Origin: JACCXE01 sp963718605
GTDB taxonomy: Bacteria > Actinomycetota > Acidimicrobiia > Acidimicrobiales > JACCXE01
Reading direction: 5' to 3'
Assembly (NCBI GenBank): GCA_963718605.1
Contig: OY970363.1
Span: forward strand, 3,844,001-3,908,000
Length of the DNA: 64,000 nucleotides
The translations under genes and the position numbers were made by a program. Positions 52,051-60,632 of this stretch are shown here, in pieces. Each line of letters opens with the position of its first letter. Positions within the stretch are counted from its first letter, which is position 1. The notes beneath the pieces are model-generated. The model saw nothing but the letters and a program-made list of their open reading frames with translations. It did not search any database and was not told where the DNA came from.

Positions 52051-52557
52051 CTAATCGTCGGCGGTTCCGTGCGGAATGCTCATCTCTACATGCAGGAGGC
52101 CCGAATCGATGGTGACCTTGCGGTCCGGTGCCCAGTGGCGGAACACGGCGAGCATGGCCCGGTTGTCGCCGAGGGTGTCGGCGACGAATCGCGTGATGCC
52201 AACCTCAAGTGCTCGTTCCGCGAGCTTGTTCAGCAACATCGTCGCGAGGCCGTGGGACTGCCAGTCGTCGCCGACGACGAACGCCACTTGTGCCGCGTTG
52301 GGTTCGATGCGGTCATAGCGGCCGACGGCAACGATGCGGTCCTCGACCAACACGATGAACGCCTCACGGTCGACGTGGTCGACATTCGTGAAGTGCTCCG
52401 CCTCAACCTCGCTGAGGTGCGGATGGGGACTGAAGAAGCGACGGCGGCGAGCGTCGTCGCTGAGCAGATCATGCGCTCGTACCAACTCGGCGGCGTCGCT
52501 CGGCTCAATCGGCCGAACCACAAAGTCGGTCATCAGATCAACTGCGGACTTGGCCAT
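52051..52557 (-). CDS. GNAT-family N-acetyltransferase
   Basis: A 168-residue acetyltransferase. VVRPIEPSDAAELVRAHDLLSDDARRRRFF opens the fold; FVVGDDWQSHGLATMLLNKLAERA carries the acetyl-CoA pyrophosphate-binding Q-x2-G-x-A motif; TRFVADTLGDNRAMLAVFRHWAP follows. Its relatives include the GNAT parts of PatA-like proteins. The start overlaps the end of proA, so ATG 52557 (or 52533) is used; the two genes are likely co-transcribed. Substrate unknown. Confidence 0.85.
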   Translation of the reverse strand: MAKSAVDLMTDFVVRPIEPSDAAELVRAHDLLSDDARRRRFFSPHPHLSEVEAEHFTNVDHVDREAFIVLVEDRIVAVGRYDRIEPNAAQVAFVVGDDWQSHGLATMLLNKLAERALEVGITRFVADTLGDNRAMLAVFRHWAPDRKVTIDSGLLHVEMSIPHGTADD

Positions 52558-53785
52558 CCCCATGAACAACGTATTTGGTGGTGGTCAATTCCCGTAGGCC
52601 CATCGGCCCCCGCGCGTGCAGCTTCTGGGTGGAGATGCCGATCTCGGCGCCGAAGCCAAATTGCTCGCCGTCGGTGAAGCGGGTCGACGCGTTCACCATC
52701 ACCGCTGCGGCGTCGACCTCGTGCGTGAACCGCTCAGATGCCGCCAGATCGCGCGTGATGATCGCCTCGGTATGTCCGCTACTAAAACGGTTGACGTGCG
52801 CAATGGCGCCGTCGAGGTCGTCGACCACGGCCACGCTCATCTTGAGGTCGAGGAACTCGCGCGCAAAGTCGTCGTCGGTCGCGACGCCGATCGACGACAC
52901 AATGGCGCGCGACCGGTCGTCTCCGACCAATTCAACGCCGTCGAGCGCGACCGCGACGCGGGGCAGGAACTGTTCGGCAATGGAAGCGTGCACCACGAGT
53001 GACTCGGCGGCGTTGCACACGGAGGGGCGCTGCGTCTTGGCGTTGACAACGATCGCCTCGGCCATGTCGAGGTCGGCCGACGCGTCGACATACACGTGGC
53101 AGTTGCCGTCGCCGTCGATCACGTACGGCACGGTGGCGTTTTCAAGGATCGACGCGATGAGCGACGGGCCGCCACGCGGGATCAGGCAGTCGATGACGCC
53201 GCGTAGTTGCATGAACTTCACCGCGGCCTCGCGCGAGACGTCGTCGACGAGCGTGACGGCGTCGGCGGGCAGGCCCGCCTTCGTGACGCCTTCGCGCAAG
53301 GCCGATTCGATCGCGCGGTTCGAGTTGATGGCCGCGGATGAGCCCCGCAAGAACGCGGCGTTGCCGGACTTCAGGCAAAGCGCCGCGGCGTCGGACGTGA
53401 CGTTCGGCCGGTTCTCGTAAATGATGGCAACCACCCCGAGCGGCACCCGCACCCGATGCATGCGCAGCCCATTAGGGCGCACCCATCCATCGATGACCTC
53501 GCCCACCGGATCCGGCAACGCCGCCACCTGCCGCAGACCGTCGGCCATGGCTTCTACGCGCGCCGCAGTGAGCCGCAGCCGGTCGATCACGGTCGCGCTG
53601 GTGCCCTCGGCTTCGGCCGCGGCGACATCCTTTACGTTCGCGGCGAGCACGTCGTCACTGCGGGCCAGCAACACGTCGGCCGCCGCCAGCAGCGCCGCGT
53701 TCTTCGTGTCCGTGCTCGCGAGCGCCACGTCACGCGCCGCGGCTTTCACTAGCGCGCCCTGAGCGGCCACATCGAGGGTCGTCAT
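52538..53785 (-). CDS. proA: Glutamate-5-semialdehyde dehydrogenase
   Basis: A 415-residue NADPH-dependent enzyme of proline synthesis reducing glutamyl-5-phosphate. VPLGVVAIIYENRPNVTSDAAALCLKSGNA, the catalytic Cys in KTQRPSVCNAAESLVVH, and FGFGAEIGISTQKLHARGPMGL are the ProA signature. The promoter has TTGGAC (53814-53819), 16 nt, and TATCCT (53792-53797), 6 nt before the ATG. proB is 2 kb upstream on the same strand, separated by plus-strand genes, an unusual split. Confidence 0.96.
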   Translation of the reverse strand: MTTLDVAAQGALVKAAARDVALASTDTKNAALLAAADVLLARSDDVLAANVKDVAAAEAEGTSATVIDRLRLTAARVEAMADGLRQVAALPDPVGEVIDGWVRPNGLRMHRVRVPLGVVAIIYENRPNVTSDAAALCLKSGNAAFLRGSSAAINSNRAIESALREGVTKAGLPADAVTLVDDVSREAAVKFMQLRGVIDCLIPRGGPSLIASILENATVPYVIDGDGNCHVYVDASADLDMAEAIVVNAKTQRPSVCNAAESLVVHASIAEQFLPRVAVALDGVELVGDDRSRAIVSSIGVATDDDFAREFLDLKMSVAVVDDLDGAIAHVNRFSSGHTEAIITRDLAASERFTHEVDAAAVMVNASTRFTDGEQFGFGAEIGISTQKLHARGPMGLRELTTTKYVVHGDGQVRS

Positions 53786-53821
53786 GACAAGAGGATACCG
53801 GCGCATCGCTATCGTCCAACC
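53786..53821. promoter_or_regulatory. Divergent leaderless promoters of proA and a GNAT gene
   Basis: For proA (minus), TTGGAC (53814-53819) and TATCCT (53792-53797) are 16 nt apart and end 6 nt before the ATG. For the plus-strand GNAT, TATCGT (53810-53815) ends 6 nt before GTG 53822. Both predict transcription starting at the start codon; the two promoters overlap. Confidence 0.55.
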
Positions 53822-54427
53822 GTGCCCGTCACGCCCGCCGTTCGTAAAGCCACGCTCGCTGATATCGATGCGCTGTCCGAAGCGCTCGCCCGGGCGTTCG
53901 ATGACGACCCCATCTGGAACCACCTCTTTCCGACGCGTCGGCGTCACGAGCGGGCCCGCGCCTTCGTCGCGTATGAACTGAAGCACCACTATCTGGGTCA
54001 GGACGAGACCTGGACCACGACCGAAGGCGTGCGGGGCGCAGCCGTGTGGATGCCGCCCAACACCTGGCGCCAGACCAACCTCGACACCGTCCGGAGTCTG
54101 CCGACGATGTTGCAGGTCCTCGGTTCGCGCCTTCCGGCCGCGGCGCGCGCGGTATCGGTCATCGACGGAGCCCATCCGCCGGGAGAGCATTACTACCTAT
54201 CGATCCTGGGGACCGATCCCACCTATCAGGGCCAGGGGGTGGGTTCCGCGTGTCTCGAACCGGTCCTGGCGCGGTGCGACGAGCAAGGCATCGGCGCCTA
54301 CCTCGAGTCGAGCAAAGAGAAGAACATCCCGTTCTACAACCGGCATGGTTTTGAGGTGACCCGCGAGCTTCGGCTGCCGAACAACGGCCCGTCGCTCTGG
54401 CTGATGTGGCGCGACCCGCGCGGATAA
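53822..54427 (+). CDS. GNAT-family N-acetyltransferase
   Basis: A 201-residue acetyltransferase of the type with an N-terminal ATLADIDALSEALARAFDDDPIWNHLFP. The acetyl-CoA motif is LGTDPTYQGQGVGSACLEPVL, and YLESSKEKNIPFYNRHGFEVTREL closes the fold. These enzymes often acetylate small amines or antibiotics, but the substrate is not inferable. It abuts the following gene without a gap (stop 54425-54427, next ATG 54428). Confidence 0.88.
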   Translation: MPVTPAVRKATLADIDALSEALARAFDDDPIWNHLFPTRRRHERARAFVAYELKHHYLGQDETWTTTEGVRGAAVWMPPNTWRQTNLDTVRSLPTMLQVLGSRLPAAARAVSVIDGAHPPGEHYYLSILGTDPTYQGQGVGSACLEPVLARCDEQGIGAYLESSKEKNIPFYNRHGFEVTRELRLPNNGPSLWLMWRDPRG

Positions 54428-54970
54428 ATGGCCGCCCCCGTCCTGGTTCAGGGCATCACCGCCATCGTCGTGGCCATCGGCGTCGCCTGGGGCAGCCGCG
54501 TCGCACTTCGCAAGGGCGCCGCGAAAGAGCGCATCGACCCCTTCACGCTCACTGACCCGTGGCGTAGCTATGTGCAGGACGCCCAGTCGGCGCGCACGCG
54601 ATTCGCACGCATCGTCGACTCCGTTGAACCGGGGCCCCTTGAGGAGCGTTTGAGCAGTATCGAAGCGTCGATCGGCGACGGCGTGCTCGCGTGCTGGCGC
54701 ATTGCCCAGAGCGGGCATCAGCTCCACAAGATGGTGCTGGAGGTCAGCAAGAGTCCTTCCGAATCGCTCGCTCGAATGCGCACTCGCGAGGCCGAGACGA
54801 GCGCGAAGTTGGCCGATCTCGTACGAAATTTGAACGAAGCTGTGGCCCGCGCGGCCGAACTCGCGACGAGTCAATATCGCGATCTCGACGCCGTCGCCGA
54901 TGACGTCAATGGCGTCGTGGCGGACTTGGAAGCGCTCCGCCAGGGCATCGCCGAAATCAACGGGTCTTAA
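54428..54970 (+). CDS. Membrane-anchored coiled-coil protein next to PspA
   Basis: A 180-residue protein with one N-terminal membrane helix (about residues 8-24, VQGITAIVVAIGVAWG), then a long helical and probably coiled-coil region (EERLSSIEASIGDGVLACWRIA … LVRNLNEAVARAAELA … VADLEALRQGIAEI). No catalytic motif. It immediately precedes pspA by 17 nt, so a role in anchoring or sensing for the membrane-stress protein is plausible but inferred from position only. Confidence 0.65.
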   Translation: MAAPVLVQGITAIVVAIGVAWGSRVALRKGAAKERIDPFTLTDPWRSYVQDAQSARTRFARIVDSVEPGPLEERLSSIEASIGDGVLACWRIAQSGHQLHKMVLEVSKSPSESLARMRTREAETSAKLADLVRNLNEAVARAAELATSQYRDLDAVADDVNGVVADLEALRQGIAEINGS

Positions 54971-54987
54971 TTCGTTACGATCCGAAC

Positions 54988-55776
54988 ATGTTCAAGCTTT
55001 TTCAGCGCATCCGCCGCTACTTCACCGCCGCCGGCAACATGAAATTCAACGAGCTCGCGGACCCGAAGATTCAGCTCGAGCAGGCGATCGGCGAGGCCCA
55101 AGACCAGCACCGACGCCTCACCGAGCAAGCCGCGAGCGTCATCGCGAACCAGAAGCAGACCGAGATGCGGCTGTCCCGCGCCATGGAGGACCTCGAGAAG
55201 GTCAACGCGTCCGCGCGCCAAGCCGTGCTCATGGCCGACGAGGCGAACAAGACCGGCAACACCGGCAAGGCCGCGGAGTACACCCGCGCCGCCGAGGCCT
55301 TTGCGGGGCGGCTTGTCTCGATCGAAAAGGAAGTCGAGTCACTGAAGACGTTGTCCTTGCAGTCGACCGAGGCGTCGGACAAAGCGAAGGCGGCGGTGCA
55401 GCAGAACTCGACCGCGCTCCAGGCCAAGCTCAGCGAGAAGCAGAAGCTCCTCAGCCAGCTCGATCAGGCGAAGATGCAGGAGCAGATGAACAAGGCGATG
55501 GCGCAACTCACCGCCGCCGTGGGTCAGGACGTACCGACTCTCGCCGAAGTGCGCGACAAGATCGAAGCCCGCTACGCCAAGGCCATCGGTAACGCCGAGC
55601 TACAGAACAGCACGGTCGAGACCCGCATGCTCGAAGTCGAACAGGCGGCGCAGGACACCGAAGCGGTGGCCCGCCTCGACAAGATCCGCACGCAGCTCGG
55701 CCTCGCCTCCCCGAAGGCCGAGGAGGACGCCTCGGCGGCCGCCGAGCCTGTAGCCGAGGCGAAAGAGACTCCTTAG
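54988..55776 (+). CDS. pspA: PspA/IM30-family membrane-stress protein
   Basis: A 262-residue, almost wholly helical ESCRT-III-like protein. FKLFQRIRRYFTAAGNMKFNELADPKIQLEQAIGEAQ matches the PspA start, including the amphipathic N-terminal helix, and QASVIANQKQTEMRL-like heptads and an Ala/Glu-rich tail follow. These proteins form rods or rings on damaged membranes. The preceding coiled-coil membrane protein is probably its partner. The 3' end overlaps proB by 4 nt, tail to tail. Confidence 0.88.
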   Translation: MFKLFQRIRRYFTAAGNMKFNELADPKIQLEQAIGEAQDQHRRLTEQAASVIANQKQTEMRLSRAMEDLEKVNASARQAVLMADEANKTGNTGKAAEYTRAAEAFAGRLVSIEKEVESLKTLSLQSTEASDKAKAAVQQNSTALQAKLSEKQKLLSQLDQAKMQEQMNKAMAQLTAAVGQDVPTLAEVRDKIEARYAKAIGNAELQNSTVETRMLEVEQAAQDTEAVARLDKIRTQLGLASPKAEEDASAAAEPVAEAKETP

Positions 55777-56870
55777 CCGTCGAGCACAACGAGGTCGTCA
55801 CGGTGGACGACCTCGTGATCTTCACCGGGTTTGAGCGCATCCGAGCGCTTGCCCATCGCGTCACGCACCCAGCCCGCGTTGTGCGCGGCGATGCCCTTGG
55901 CGAACACGATGCCGTCCAGGCCCGCTATCTCGACGCCCTCGCCGTCGTTGAACTGCCCGCTGACTCCGGTAACGCCTGCTGGCAGTAGCGAGGTACCGCG
56001 CTCGATCAGCGCGCTGCGAGCGCCGTCGTCGACCGTGATTGTTCCCGCGGAGGCCAGGGCGAACGCGATCCACAACTTGCGCGCACCCAATCGTTTCTCC
56101 GCGGCGCGTACAACGGTGCCGATGCCAGCGTCACCGCGCAGGGCCGCAGCGAGCACCCCATCACGCGCCGCCGCGGCGATCACGGTCGGCACGCCGCTGC
56201 GCGACGCGATGCGCGCCGCCGCCAGCTTCGACGCCATGCCGCCACTGCCGCGTTGGGTGCCGGCGCCGCCGGCCGCGGCTTCGAGCGCGGCGTCGACCGC
56301 GACGATGTCTTCGATCAGGGTGGCCCCGGCGTCGAGGCGCGGATCCGCCGTGAACACGCCATCGGTATCGGTGAGCAGTACCAGCAGGTCCGCGTCGACG
56401 AGGTGGGCCACCAGCGCCGCCAGCCGATCGTTGTCTCCGAAGCGGATCTCGTCGTCGGCCACCGCGTCGTTCTCGTTGACCACAGGAACCACGCCGAGTT
56501 CGAGCAAACGCGTCAGCGTCTGACGGGCATGGAGGTACTGCTGGCGGTGCACGAAGTCGAGCGGGGCGAGCAACACCTGTCCGCAGACGATGTCGTGGAC
56601 GGAAAAGGCGTCGTCGTAGACGCGCATTAGTTGCGGCTGGCCGATCGCGGCGACCGCCTGCAAGGTCGGCAAGTCGGTGGGGCGCGGTTCGTGCAGGCCG
56701 ATGCGGGGCAACCCGGCACTGATCGCGCCGCTCGTGACGACGACGACGCGATGTTGCTCGCGGCGCAGCGCGGCCACCTCGGCTACGAGCTTGGCGATCG
56801 CAGCTGCGGCGATGACACCTGAGTCGTCGGTGACGCTGCTCGTGCCGATCTTGACGACGACGGTCGCCAT
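55773..56870 (-). CDS. proB: Glutamate 5-kinase
   Basis: A 365-residue kinase making glutamyl-5-phosphate for proline synthesis. TVVVKIGTSSVTDD, VVTSGAISAGLPRIGL, FGDNDRLAALVAHLVDADLLVLLTDTDGVFTADPR and the lysine-rich GGMASKLAAARIA are the AAK-family motifs; the C-terminal PUA domain ends with GLDGIVFAKGIAAHNAGWV. ATG 56870 overlaps the obgE stop (TGATG), so the two are coupled. Its partner proA lies 2 kb away, not next to it as is usual. Confidence 0.96.
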   Translation of the reverse strand: MATVVVKIGTSSVTDDSGVIAAAAIAKLVAEVAALRREQHRVVVVTSGAISAGLPRIGLHEPRPTDLPTLQAVAAIGQPQLMRVYDDAFSVHDIVCGQVLLAPLDFVHRQQYLHARQTLTRLLELGVVPVVNENDAVADDEIRFGDNDRLAALVAHLVDADLLVLLTDTDGVFTADPRLDAGATLIEDIVAVDAALEAAAGGAGTQRGSGGMASKLAAARIASRSGVPTVIAAAARDGVLAAALRGDAGIGTVVRAAEKRLGARKLWIAFALASAGTITVDDGARSALIERGTSLLPAGVTGVSGQFNDGEGVEIAGLDGIVFAKGIAAHNAGWVRDAMGKRSDALKPGEDHEVVHRDDLVVLDG

Positions 56871-58105
56871 CAGTCCGCCTCGTATTCGAACGCGAAGCCG
56901 CCAATCCGCACGATGTCCCCCGGCGCGACGCCGGCGCGGGCTAGCGCACGATCCACGCCGAGGCGCTTCAAGCGTTGCTGCGCGTAGACCAGCCCGCCCA
57001 TCTCCGTGAGGTCGCTCAACGCCACGGCGCGCTCGGCCGTTCGACCGATCACGACCCAACCGCCGTCGTCCTCGCGCTCGATCTTGAAGCCTTCGGCCTC
57101 GGGCCGGTGAATCACGAACGTGTCGCCGGCCGGCGACTCCTGCCGCGCTTCTTGCACCAGATCCATGAGCCGGAACAGCAGGGGCTTGATGCCCTCGCCG
57201 GTAGCCGCGGAGATGCGCTCGCCGTCCCATTCGAGCGAGGCACTGTCCGCCTTGGTGCCGACGATGATGCGGGGCCGCTCGAGCAGGTCGGGTTCGTAGT
57301 TGCCCAACTCGTGCAGCAACGCCTCGGCTTGGTATTCGGGGTCGCGTTCTTCCATCGACGCCAGGTCGATCAGCACGAGCAACACGCGGGCGCGCTCGAT
57401 ATGGCGCAGGAAGTCGTGCCCGAGCCCTCTGCCCTCGCTCGCGCCTTCGATGAGACCAGGAATGTCGGCGATCACCATCTCGCGTTCGCCGACCTTCACG
57501 ACACCGAGGTTGGGCTCGAGCGTGGTGAAGGGGTAGTCGGCGATCTTGGGACGGGACGCGCTCACCGCGCTGATGAACGTGGACTTGCCGGCGTTCGGGA
57601 AGCCAACCAAGGCGACGTCCGCCATGAGTTTGAGTTCGAGATCGAGCCACCGCTCTTCGCCGTGCTCGCCCTGTTCCGCGAAGGCGGGCGCGCGCCGGTT
57701 GTTTGCGAGGAAACGGGCATTGCCGCGGCCGCCCTGTCCCCCGCGGGCTGCGAGGTAACGCATGCCGTCGGTGTCGAGATCGACGAGCACTTCACCATCG
57801 GCGTCTTTGACCACGGTGCCGACGGGCACGAGCGCCACGCACTCGGCGCCGCGCTTGCCGTGCTTCTTCTGTCCCTGACCGTGCACGCCGTTCGCACCGG
57901 CGCGATGCGGATGATCGCGGAACGCCAGGAGCGACGCCGTGTTGCGATCGGCCACGAGCCAGACGTCGCCGCCGCCTCCACCGTCGCCGCCATCGGGCCC
58001 ACCGCGCGGCACGAGCGCTTCACGCCGGAACGACACCGAACCCGCGCCACCGTTGCCCGCCTTGGCGTGCACCTGCGCGGTGTCTACGAAACTGCTGCTG
58101 CTCAT
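56870..58105 (-). CDS. obgE: GTPase Obg/CgtA
   Basis: A 411-residue GTPase for ribosome (50S) assembly and stress control. The glycine-rich Obg fold (HAKAGNGGAGSVSFRREAL … GGPDGGDGGGGGDVWL) is followed by the G domain (GFPNAGKSTFISAVS, DYPFTTLEPNLG, DIPGLIEGAS, GTKAD) and a C-terminal OCT domain (FEIEREDDGGWVVIGR … GDIVRIGGFAFEYEAD). The OCT domain is typical of actinobacteria. It lies 36 nt after rpmA in the usual rplU-rpmA-obgE order. Confidence 0.97.
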   Translation of the reverse strand: MSSSSFVDTAQVHAKAGNGGAGSVSFRREALVPRGGPDGGDGGGGGDVWLVADRNTASLLAFRDHPHRAGANGVHGQGQKKHGKRGAECVALVPVGTVVKDADGEVLVDLDTDGMRYLAARGGQGGRGNARFLANNRRAPAFAEQGEHGEERWLDLELKLMADVALVGFPNAGKSTFISAVSASRPKIADYPFTTLEPNLGVVKVGEREMVIADIPGLIEGASEGRGLGHDFLRHIERARVLLVLIDLASMEERDPEYQAEALLHELGNYEPDLLERPRIIVGTKADSASLEWDGERISAATGEGIKPLLFRLMDLVQEARQESPAGDTFVIHRPEAEGFKIEREDDGGWVVIGRTAERAVALSDLTEMGGLVYAQQRLKRLGVDRALARAGVAPGDIVRIGGFAFEYEAD

Positions 58106-58141
58106 ACGTGAGCGCTCGCGGGACGTGGTCCCGCGATGGCG

Positions 58142-58387
58142 TTAGAGAACGCTGACGATTTTGCGGCCGCGGCGTTCGCCGAACTTGACCGCGCCGTCGG
58201 TGAGCGCGAACAGCGTGTCGTCGCCGCCCTTGCCGACGTTCTCACCGGGATGGACTTTGGTGCCGCGTTGGCGAACGATGATCGCGCCGGCGCGAACCAC
58301 GCCGCCGTCGAACACCTTCACGCCGAGGCGCTGTGCGTTGGAATCGCGGCCGTTGCGGGTTGAGCCGCCGCCCTTGGTCTTTGACAT
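58142..58387 (-). CDS. rpmA: 50S ribosomal protein L27 (bL27)
   Basis: An 81-residue ribosomal protein. SKTKGGGSTRNGRDSNAQRLGVKVFDG and VRAGAIIVRQRGTKVHPGENVGKGGDDTLFAL are the L27 signature. Its N-terminal tail reaches the peptidyl-transferase centre. It begins 5 nt after the rplU stop and is in the rplU-rpmA-obgE operon. The N-terminus has no cleavable extension, unlike in Firmicutes. Confidence 0.97.
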   Translation of the reverse strand: MSKTKGGGSTRNGRDSNAQRLGVKVFDGGVVRAGAIIVRQRGTKVHPGENVGKGGDDTLFALTDGAVKFGERRGRKIVSVL

Positions 58388-58392
58388 GTCAG

Positions 58393-58692
58393 TTAGCCCT
58401 TGGAGATTCCGGTGATTTCGATGGTGCTGAAGCTCTGGCGATGGCCCCAGCGCTTGGACTGGTTGGTCTTGTTCTTGTACGTGAAGCCGCGGATTTTCTT
58501 GCCGCGTCCTTCACCTACAACCCGAGCCGCAACAGATGCGCCAGCCGCGGCCGGACCTGCGAGCACAGTGTCGCCGTCGACCAGCATCAACGGAACGAAG
58601 GAGATCTCGTCACCCGAGACCTTTTCGACGTCGACGCGCTGGCCCTCGGTGACCTTGTACTGCTTACCGCCGGTGCGAATGACTGCATACAT
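58393..58692 (-). CDS. rplU: 50S ribosomal protein L21 (bL21)
   Basis: A 99-residue protein: MYAVIRTGGKQYKVTEGQRVDVEK begins it, and a C-terminal GRGKKIRGFTYKNKTNQSKRWGHRQSFS closes it. A TACAAT hexamer (58702-58707 complement) is 9 nt before the ATG, so the operon may start here with almost no leader, which would explain the absence of an upstream L21 leader RNA. Length is normal. Confidence 0.97.
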   Translation of the reverse strand: MYAVIRTGGKQYKVTEGQRVDVEKVSGDEISFVPLMLVDGDTVLAGPAAAGASVAARVVGEGRGKKIRGFTYKNKTNQSKRWGHRQSFSTIEITGISKG

Positions 58693-58748
58693 AGGGCGAC
58701 GATTGTAGACGCTGGACCCCCACCGCCGCTAACCCGGGCTCATCGGAG

Positions 58749-60611
58749 CTAATAGAGGTCCTCGGCGAGGATCAGCCCGCGGCCGTCGCAATGGGGGCAG
58801 GTCTCGCTCAGGGACTCGAGCAGACCCTCGGAGATCCGCTTGCGCGTCATCTCGACCAGGCCGAGTTCGGAGATCTCGAAGGCCTGGGTGCGCGTCTTGT
58901 CGCGGGACAATGCGGCCCTGAACGTGCGCATCACGTCTTCACGATTCGGACGAATCTCCATGTCGATGAAGTCGATCACGATGATGCCGCCGATGTCTCG
59001 CAACCGGAGCTGGCGCGCGATCTCCTCCGCGGCTTCGAGGTTGTTGCGGTAGACGGTTTCCTCCAGCGACGACGACCCGACGTTGCGGCCGGTGTTCACG
59101 TCGATCACCGTCAGGGCTTCGGTCCGCTCGATGATGAGCGACCCACCGGAGGGCAGCCAGACCTTGCGGTCGAGCGCCTTGTGGATCTGCTCGTGCACAT
59201 GGAAGCGTTCGAAGATGGGCAGGCCACCCTCGTCAGCGGGGTCGTAGAACTCGACGCGATCGGCGAGGCCGGGGCTGATGTCAGTGACGTAGTCGTGCAC
59301 CCGCTGCCACAACTCGCGATCGTCGATCACGATGCTGCGGTACGACGCGTTGAACTCCTCGCGGATCACCCGCAGCGCCGCGGCCGGCTCGCGGTACAAC
59401 AGCGCCGGAGCTTTGGCCCGTTTGGCCTCCATCTCAATGTCGTCCCACTGCTGCACGAGCAGCCGGACGTCGGCCACGAGTTCGTCGGCGCTCACTCCCG
59501 CCGCCGCGGTGCGCACGATCAGGCCGTGCTTTTCCGGCTTGATGTCGTCCAGGATCTTGCGCAGCCGCTTGCGTTCGTCGTCGGGCAGGCGCTTGGAGAT
59601 GCCGTACGTGTCGCTGTTGGGCACCAGCACCACGAAACGGCCCGGGAGAGACACTTCTTGGGTTAGGCGGGCGCCCTTGGTGCCGATCGGGTTCTTGGTG
59701 ACCTGACAGGTGACGACCTGCCCTGGGCGCAACAGCTGCTCGATGCGGACGCCCTCCCGATCCGCCGTATCGAGGTCGCCGCGGTCGAAACGGACATCGC
59801 CGCGGTACAACACCGCATTCTTGGGCGTGCCGATGTCGACGAACGCGGCCTCCATGCCCGGCAGCACGTTCTGGACGCGGCCGGTGTAGACGTTGCCGTC
59901 GATCTGGTTGGCGTCGTCGGACGGGCGCGACACGTAGTGCTCGACCAGGGCGCGTCCCTCGAGCACCGCGATCTGGGTGATGCCGTCGCGTACGTGCACG
60001 CACATTTGGTAGCGGCCCACGGCCTTGCCACCACGGGTGCGCCCAACGCGGATGTCGTCGATGTTGACCGCGTCCTCGTCGCGGCGTTCGCGCTCGCGCC
60101 CGCGTCCCCGTCCCCCGCGCCCACGCGACCTTTCGCGCGGTTCTCTCGAACTGGTCGCGCCAGAGGTCGTTTCGCGCCTGTCTGCGCGACCAGTTGAGGT
60201 CGGGGTGGCGGCTTCGGCCGAGCCATCGGCCGTCTCGCTCGCAGGATCGGCAACGGTCGCGGGAGCGTCGCCGCGGCGGGCCGCGCCGGCACGGCGCCGG
60301 CGCCGACGGGCCGCACCCGACGTGCTCGAGCGCTCGCGCCCCGGGCCGTCGCCGTTGTCGCCGTCGCCTTCATCGGACGTCCCCGAGCGCGCCACGGGCG
60401 GGGCGGGGCGAGTGTCGCCAATGCGGGGCCGGGGTTGACCCTCGTTCGGCGGGTCGGGCATATCGTCGGGCCGCCGATCGACTAACTCGACGGCTGGCGC
60501 GATTGGCGCTGTGGTTACTGCCTCGTTGGTGGTTTCCGCGCCGCCATCTAGGGGCCGGTTGGGCCGGCGGCGGCGACGGCGAGGGGTTGGGGTGAAATCG
60601 GGGGAAGACAT
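58749..60611 (-). CDS. rne: Ribonuclease E/G family protein
   Basis: A 620-residue endoribonuclease. The first about 185 residues are a disordered, Arg/Gly/Ser-rich tail (runs of RRRRR, RGRGGRGRG). Then an S1 domain (YTGRVQNVLPGMEAAFVDIG), the RNase-H-like/5'-sensor part (PNSDTYGISKRLPDDERKR), the DNase-I-like catalytic part with Asp residues in TVIDVNTGRNVG and GGIIVIDFIDM, and the Zn-link TCPHCDGRG. The short C-terminus lacks a degradosome scaffold; the N-terminal tail may take that role, as in other actinobacteria. Confidence 0.93.
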   Translation of the reverse strand: MSSPDFTPTPRRRRRRPNRPLDGGAETTNEAVTTAPIAPAVELVDRRPDDMPDPPNEGQPRPRIGDTRPAPPVARSGTSDEGDGDNGDGPGRERSSTSGAARRRRRRAGAARRGDAPATVADPASETADGSAEAATPTSTGRADRRETTSGATSSREPRERSRGRGGRGRGRERERRDEDAVNIDDIRVGRTRGGKAVGRYQMCVHVRDGITQIAVLEGRALVEHYVSRPSDDANQIDGNVYTGRVQNVLPGMEAAFVDIGTPKNAVLYRGDVRFDRGDLDTADREGVRIEQLLRPGQVVTCQVTKNPIGTKGARLTQEVSLPGRFVVLVPNSDTYGISKRLPDDERKRLRKILDDIKPEKHGLIVRTAAAGVSADELVADVRLLVQQWDDIEMEAKRAKAPALLYREPAAALRVIREEFNASYRSIVIDDRELWQRVHDYVTDISPGLADRVEFYDPADEGGLPIFERFHVHEQIHKALDRKVWLPSGGSLIIERTEALTVIDVNTGRNVGSSSLEETVYRNNLEAAEEIARQLRLRDIGGIIVIDFIDMEIRPNREDVMRTFRAALSRDKTRTQAFEISELGLVEMTRKRISEGLLESLSETCPHCDGRGLILAEDLY

Positions 60612-60632
60612 GAGTTACTTCTTTCATCGAGC

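Noticed and set aside
58693..58748. Ribosomal L21 leader RNA upstream of rplU
   Set aside because: Only 56 nt separate rne and rplU, and a -10-like box sits 9 nt before the ATG, leaving no room for a structured leader.
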